From: Mucilaginibacter terrae
GTDB lineage: Bacteria > Bacteroidota > Bacteroidia > Sphingobacteriales > Sphingobacteriaceae
Assembly (NCBI RefSeq): GCF_031951985.1
Contig: NZ_JAVLVU010000001.1
Location: 2,294,001 to 2,358,000, forward strand
DNA: 64,000 nucleotides
Direction of reading: 5' to 3'
The translations under genes and the position numbers were made by a program. Below are positions 59,786 to 64,000 of the stretch, one piece after another. Below the pieces are notes generated by a model. The model was given only the letters and a program-made list of their open reading frames with translations. It had not been told where the DNA came from and made no database searches. Every line of letters starts with the position of its first letter. The stretch's first letter is position 1.

Positions 59786-60721
59786 ATGTTAAGTAGAGTA
59801 GCAGCAAGTTTTTACTGGATGAGCCGGTACATTGAGCGGAGTGACGGTATTTTGAGGATGTTGAAGATCAACTATGCATCGTCTCAAGATGCCGTGCGCG
59901 AGTTTACCTGGGAGCCGGTTATACGAATATATTCGGGCGTTAATGATGGCCTTAGTGCCGAGTTGCACAATGATAGCCGGGCAGTGCTATCATACATGGT
60001 AAGCGGGCGAAACAATCCGAACTCAATTTTAAATATGATTACGCTGGCACGCGAAAATGCCCGCAGTGTTCAGGAGCACATCACCCGCGATTTATGGCAA
60101 TGCCTTAACGAGTACTATCATACCATTAAAGATCCATCCATCAACCAGCGTTTAATGGACGATGACCCCATTAGTACGCTTGATGTACTTATTAAGCAAA
60201 TTATGTTGTACTACGGTACCGCCGAGGTTAGCATGGAACGTGGTCAGGGCCGGAGTTTTATGAACATTGGCAAATTTTTAGAGCGCAGCATACAGGCTGT
60301 TGATATACTGGATGTAAAATTTGGTTCGATCAACGCCAACCCCGATTTGCTTACCGACATTACTTACTGGAAACATCTCTTACAATCCATAGGCGGTTAT
60401 GAACTTTACTTAAAAACCTACCGCGATGGCATTGAAGCTCAAAACGTAATGGAACTTGTTATTCTGAACACAGATTTTCCACGTTCGGTAATATATGGGG
60501 CAAACAACATTCACCGCTATTACGAACGCCTTAAAACCGAAAGCCATGTAACCAACCATCGTGACATTGCATTTCAGATCGGCAAACTGCAAAGCTTTAT
60601 TCAATACAGTTCGGCGCAAAGCATAAGGCAGGTGGGCCTGCATCAATTTTTGACGCAAATACGGCAAGACTTGTTTGCCATAGGCACCTCCATGAACGAG
60701 CGTTATTTTGCAAACTATTAA
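59786..60721 (+). CDS. Alpha-E domain protein (DUF403)
   Basis: The protein has 311 residues and is almost all helical. The N-terminal MLSRVAASFYWMSRYIERSDGILRMLKINYAS is the signature of alpha-E proteins, with a conserved Glu-Arg pair. ARENARSVQEHITRDLWQCLNEYYH and RSIQAVDILDVKF follow. These proteins occur almost only next to circularly permuted ATP-grasp and transglutaminase proteins and are thought to work with them in amide-bond chemistry. It begins 90 bp after the ATP-grasp gene and 12 bp before the transglutaminase gene. Confidence 0.92.
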   Translation: MLSRVAASFYWMSRYIERSDGILRMLKINYASSQDAVREFTWEPVIRIYSGVNDGLSAELHNDSRAVLSYMVSGRNNPNSILNMITLARENARSVQEHITRDLWQCLNEYYHTIKDPSINQRLMDDDPISTLDVLIKQIMLYYGTAEVSMERGQGRSFMNIGKFLERSIQAVDILDVKFGSINANPDLLTDITYWKHLLQSIGGYELYLKTYRDGIEAQNVMELVILNTDFPRSVIYGANNIHRYYERLKTESHVTNHRDIAFQIGKLQSFIQYSSAQSIRQVGLHQFLTQIRQDLFAIGTSMNERYFANY

Positions 60722-60732
60722 TCCCTCAAGCC

Positions 60733-61716
60733 ATGCCTGAATTTAAAATACAGCATATTACCCGTTACACCTATGAGGGTATAGTGCGCGACAGCGCCAA
60801 CCAGATCATTTTGTTTCCGCTAACCGATGTGGCCCAGGAAGTATTAAAACACGACCTAACCATTACCGGTAATCCCACAGTTGATACCCATACCGATTAC
60901 TATGGTAACGAGGTGGGCAGCTTTACTTATCTTGAAAAACACAGCCGCCTGGTTATCAATTCAGAGGTACTGGTGGTTACCCACCCTAAAGAACTGCCAC
61001 CCGATACATCTCCGGCTCAAGAGCAATGGCAAAAGCTTAATTCATTGCAATACATTGTGCCTTATATTGATTTCCTGAAACCGGAATATTTTGAAGCACT
61101 GCCCGAGCTTATTAACAGTATTGAGCAACAAAAACAGGAAGGCGAAACGCCCTACCAAACCGCGCTGCGCTTTACCGAATATATTTACAATAACTTTGAT
61201 TACGTGCCTGGTGTAACCACAGTTGAAAGCACCCTTGATGAGGTATGGAAACTAAAAGCCGGTGTTTGCCAGGATTTTGCCCACCTGCTTATACAAATAC
61301 TACGCCTGCTTAAAATACCTGCGCGTTATGTAAGCGGCTATATATGCCCTAATCACAACGGCATGCGCGGCGAAGGTGCAACACATGCCTGGGCCGAAGT
61401 TTACATCCCCGATTACGGCTGGATAGGCATAGACCCGACTAATAACTGTGTGGCCAATGAAAGGCACGTAAGACTGGCTGTGGGGCGCAACTTTTCAGAT
61501 TGTTCACCGGTTAAAGGTGTTTACAAAGGTAACTCGGGGCATATGCTGGAGGTTAAAGTAAGCGTTGAGTACCGCAACCAGGCAATGGCCCAACCCGAAG
61601 ACCCTATTGCAGCCGACAGTTTCATACAAGCTACCGAAGCGGAACCCTTTACCACCAACAGTTACCGCCGCTACCAGGAAATTATGCTGATGCAGCAACA
61701 ACAGCAGCAGCAATAG
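60733..61716 (+). CDS. Transglutaminase-like cysteine protease-fold protein
   Basis: The protein has 327 residues. The N-terminal bacterial transglutaminase-like domain (about 1-90, KIQHITRYTYEG) precedes the catalytic core. The nucleophile is in LKAGVCQDFAHLLIQILRLL (Cys) and RYVSGYICP follows. The His is in GATHAWAEVYI, with the Asp in GWIGIDPTNNC. A C-terminal tail ends in seven Gln residues encoded by a CAA/CAG run just before the stop. It may cleave, ligate or move amide groups on a peptide product of the ATP-grasp enzyme. A bidirectional terminator follows. Confidence 0.92.
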   Translation: MPEFKIQHITRYTYEGIVRDSANQIILFPLTDVAQEVLKHDLTITGNPTVDTHTDYYGNEVGSFTYLEKHSRLVINSEVLVVTHPKELPPDTSPAQEQWQKLNSLQYIVPYIDFLKPEYFEALPELINSIEQQKQEGETPYQTALRFTEYIYNNFDYVPGVTTVESTLDEVWKLKAGVCQDFAHLLIQILRLLKIPARYVSGYICPNHNGMRGEGATHAWAEVYIPDYGWIGIDPTNNCVANERHVRLAVGRNFSDCSPVKGVYKGNSGHMLEVKVSVEYRNQAMAQPEDPIAADSFIQATEAEPFTTNSYRRYQEIMLMQQQQQQQ

Positions 61717-61740
61717 CACTCTCTCTAAAACAATATCAAT

Positions 61741-61777
61741 AAAAAAACGGCCAACATAATTATGAAGGCCGTTTTTT
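61741..61777. terminator. Bidirectional terminator after the transglutaminase gene
   Basis: An 11-bp stem (AAAAAACGGCC with GGCCGTTTTTT) has a 14-nt loop and T tracts in either direction. It lies between the convergent transglutaminase and outer-membrane receptor genes. Confidence 0.85.
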
Positions 61778-61792
61778 GTTTACTCATATTTT

Positions 61793-64000
61793 TTAGTTGC
61801 TACGGAGGGGGCCGCCGCCCATGCCGCCACCGCCCATATCATCCGGGCTGCCACCACCATTGTCCTGGTCCTGGTTCTTTTTCTTCTTCTGTTCAGTACC
61901 GCCGCCGCCAAAACGGTATGACAGGGTGAATGAGATGGTACGGAATGAGAACCTGCGGTAAGACTCGGAAGTGTAAGGAATAGTTACCGAGGTATTATTA
62001 ATAATAGAGCCGAATTTACGGGTATTGAATACATCGCGCACGTTACCGCTAATGTTCAGCGCTTTGGTAATATCATAGCGTACGCCACCATCTAAACCAT
62101 ACATAGCTTTGCTGTAACCTTGCGCTATAACCTGCTTGCCCTGGTAATCGCCGCGTACTTGTATACCTAATTTTTTAACAGGCTTAATGTTGGCGGTTAA
62201 GTTACCATTAAAAGCATAGCCCGATGTTGACTGAACAAACAATGCAGGGTCGCCTTTAATGTTGCGGTAATACACGTTTACGTTACCGGTTAAATCTAAC
62301 TTTGAGGATGCCGTTAGTTTGGCAATTAACTCATAACCAGCATTGGCCGCGCTGTTAATGTTATCAAACCGGGTTATGGTACGTACCGAATCGAGCGGCA
62401 AACGCACCTGCTGAATATTTTGGTTGGTATAACGGTAATAAACCGATGAAGTTAAGGTCAATGCATTCCAGTAGTTCATGTAACTTAACTCAAAGGCGTG
62501 TGTATCTTCAGGCCTTAAGTTAGGATTACCCTGCTGGTAGTTCAATGGGTCGCTACGGTCAAGAAACGGGTTAATTTGTCTGTCGCGCGGGCGGCTAACA
62601 CGACGGGTATAGCTCAATTGCAAGGTTTGATTTTCGGTAAGCTTATCGCTTAAAAATATGCTTGGATAAACCCTGAAATAATCCTGCTTAAACTCATCGG
62701 TGGTACCTACCAAACGGCTGCGGATGTGCGCATCCTCTAAACGTACGCCGGCCTGCACACCAAACTTGCCAAACTGGCGCTGGTAGTTGGTATATATAGC
62801 ATGAACCTGCTCGTTATAAATTAAGTGGTTTGAGCGTGTAGGATCGAATAAAAACTGGTCTTGCGTTTTATTAACTAAAGCAAAAGCGCGGTAATCATTA
62901 TCATTACGATTAAAGGTGCTGCGGTAACCGGCTTCCAGTTTACTTTCTTTGCCTAAAGGCATGGTATAATCGGCCTGAAAGTTCAGGTTACGCTGGCGGC
63001 CAGTGGTGTAGTTATTTTGCTTAAAAGCACTATCAGCACGAGCCGATGAATAGAAATTATACAGCGTGTACAGATTTTCGTCGCCGTCTTCTTTTTGTGT
63101 TGAATAGCCTACGTTAGCAGTAAGCTCCTGGCCTTGTTGTTTGTATTTATGGCTAAAATCGGCATTCAAGTCAATGTTATTACCCGAGTTGCCGGAGAAG
63201 TTGTTTTGGGTAAGCCTTTGGGTAAGTGCATTTTTAGTGGTGATGCCTGTACCTCCATTTTGAAAACGGTCGCGGTCGCGGATGTTAATATTGTCTGATA
63301 ATGTCAATACCGTTTTAGGATCAAGGTTAATATCGATACCGGTACGGATGTTATGTGAGTTGAATTTAAAAGTTTGGTCTGATTCCTGGTTTTGAAAAAT
63401 AGCATTGGCCGTACCCGGGTAAGTGGTACGGTTAGTATAGCCGTTGCCAATACGGTTGGCCTTGCGGTAGCTGTAATTACCAAACAAATTAACTTTTGAA
63501 GTTTGATAAGCAAGGTTCAAGCTCGCATTCTGCGTTTTTTGATTGCCCACTGTACCGGCTACCGAGCCATTGAAGCCTATCTGCGCATTACGTTTTAATA
63601 TGATATTGATGATGCCCGATTGTCCCTCGGCATCGTATTTTGATGATGGGTTGGTAATGACCTCAATGTTTTCGATAGCACTGGCCGGAATAGATTGCAG
63701 AATGTCGGCCACGCTACCGCCCGATATGGCAGATGGTTTACCGTTTACCAGCACGCGTACATTATTTGAACCACGCAAGGCCACGTTACCTTCTACGTCA
63801 ACCTGTACCGAGGGTACGTTGGTTAACAAATCGGTTGCCGAGCCGCCCTGGCTAACCAAACTTTGATCAACGCTGAATACTTTTTTATCGGTGCTGAGCT
63901 TGATCTGGCTGCGTTGGCCGGTTACAACCACCTCTTTAAGCACACCTTTGGCAGGCTTAATTTTTACCAAACCAAGTTGTACCGTTTTATTTGAGGGAGA
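61793..64000 (-). CDS. Outer-membrane beta-barrel receptor (TonB-dependent-like), 5' end outside window
   Basis: Partial gene. At least 735 residues are present; the start lies past the right edge because the frame is still open at 64000. The N-terminal part is VVVTGQRSQIKLSTDKKVFSVD, then a plug-like region (GGSATDLLTNVPSVQVDVEGNVALRGSNNVRVLVNGKPS). A long beta-barrel follows. It belongs to the outer-membrane protein beta-barrel family that resembles SusC/TonB-dependent receptors. A carboxypeptidase-like regulatory domain probably sits before the part seen. The C-terminus is a Lys/Gln- and Gly-rich tail (EQKKKKNQDQDNGGGS, then MGGGGMGGGPLRSN). It is likely energised by a TonB such as the one in this window. 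The substrate is unknown. Confidence 0.85.
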   Translation of the reverse strand, partial: SPSNKTVQLGLVKIKPAKGVLKEVVVTGQRSQIKLSTDKKVFSVDQSLVSQGGSATDLLTNVPSVQVDVEGNVALRGSNNVRVLVNGKPSAISGGSVADILQSIPASAIENIEVITNPSSKYDAEGQSGIINIILKRNAQIGFNGSVAGTVGNQKTQNASLNLAYQTSKVNLFGNYSYRKANRIGNGYTNRTTYPGTANAIFQNQESDQTFKFNSHNIRTGIDINLDPKTVLTLSDNINIRDRDRFQNGGTGITTKNALTQRLTQNNFSGNSGNNIDLNADFSHKYKQQGQELTANVGYSTQKEDGDENLYTLYNFYSSARADSAFKQNNYTTGRQRNLNFQADYTMPLGKESKLEAGYRSTFNRNDNDYRAFALVNKTQDQFLFDPTRSNHLIYNEQVHAIYTNYQRQFGKFGVQAGVRLEDAHIRSRLVGTTDEFKQDYFRVYPSIFLSDKLTENQTLQLSYTRRVSRPRDRQINPFLDRSDPLNYQQGNPNLRPEDTHAFELSYMNYWNALTLTSSVYYRYTNQNIQQVRLPLDSVRTITRFDNINSAANAGYELIAKLTASSKLDLTGNVNVYYRNIKGDPALFVQSTSGYAFNGNLTANIKPVKKLGIQVRGDYQGKQVIAQGYSKAMYGLDGGVRYDITKALNISGNVRDVFNTRKFGSIINNTSVTIPYTSESYRRFSFRTISFTLSYRFGGGGTEQKKKKNQDQDNGGGSPDDMGGGGMGGGPLRSN

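Overview
The window looks like a chromosome segment of a Bacteroidota bacterium of the family Sphingobacteriaceae (Mucilaginibacter/Pedobacter-like). This is inferred from the type IX secretion and gliding genes (porV, gldJ), the TonB/ExbBD cluster, SusC-type outer-membrane proteins, LytTR two-component signalling, promoters of the Bacteroidota type (TTG or TTTG, about 20 bp, TAnnTTTG), the lack of Shine-Dalgarno sequences, and many intergenic inverted repeats. No rRNA, tRNA or CRISPR array was seen.

Layout. 1-2313: divergent porV (cut by the window edge) and gldJ. 2430-5400: a small membrane protein, a family 8 glycosyltransferase, a lipoprotein and a DUF4159 protein. 5569-8943: rsmE, a CorC/HlyC-type CBS protein, inorganic pyrophosphatase and a DedA protein. 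8982-23301: all subunits of respiratory complex I on the minus strand. nuoA has its own promoter and terminator. nuoB-N follow as one cluster with a short NuoG and three extra ORFs (113-residue ORF, 102-residue ORF, gamma-glutamylcyclotransferase). 23380-29251: an energy-transduction operon read exbB-exbD-exbD-tonB-orf76-PstS-like lipoprotein-TPR protein. 29733-32449: a SUI1-type factor and a lipid kinase, then metK behind a SAM-II-like riboswitch. 32532-34985: an EamA transporter, a Nudix hydrolase and a PlsC acyltransferase. 35082-38937: a LytTR response regulator and histidine kinase divergent from a 70-residue secreted or anchored peptide plus an ABC exporter, with a LytTR-type operator between them.

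39132-42098: an M28 peptidase and a sialate O-acetylesterase. 42230-43541: a complete IS3-family element with inverted repeats, a 3-bp target duplication and an A6G frameshift site. 43656-50231: an AAA ATPase, small membrane proteins, an AT-rich HsdR_N-type nuclease-fold protein, a UvrD/AddB-like helicase-nuclease and a DUF1801 protein. 50341-57832: an SGNH esterase, an alpha/beta esterase, a ybjQ-like gene broken by an amber codon, ahcY, an M23 endopeptidase, a bacilliredoxin and an M1 aminopeptidase. 58248-61716: a three-gene cluster of circularly permuted ATP-grasp, alpha-E and transglutaminase proteins. This is the best candidate here for a poorly characterised biosynthetic or peptide-modifying system. 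61793-64000: an outer-membrane beta-barrel receptor cut by the window edge.

The spaces between genes are rich in structured repeats. At least six families recur or form long inverted repeats: CTTGATTCTTG-type, CCCCCTAAAGGGGG-type, GAGCGAGGAGCG-type, GCGACGTGGCAATCTC-type, GCAGGGTCCTCTACGAGAG-type and GGTGTTCAATTTA-type. In two places a repeat supplies the last codons of a gene (Nudix, plsC). All functional statements rest on motif reading, not on database searches.
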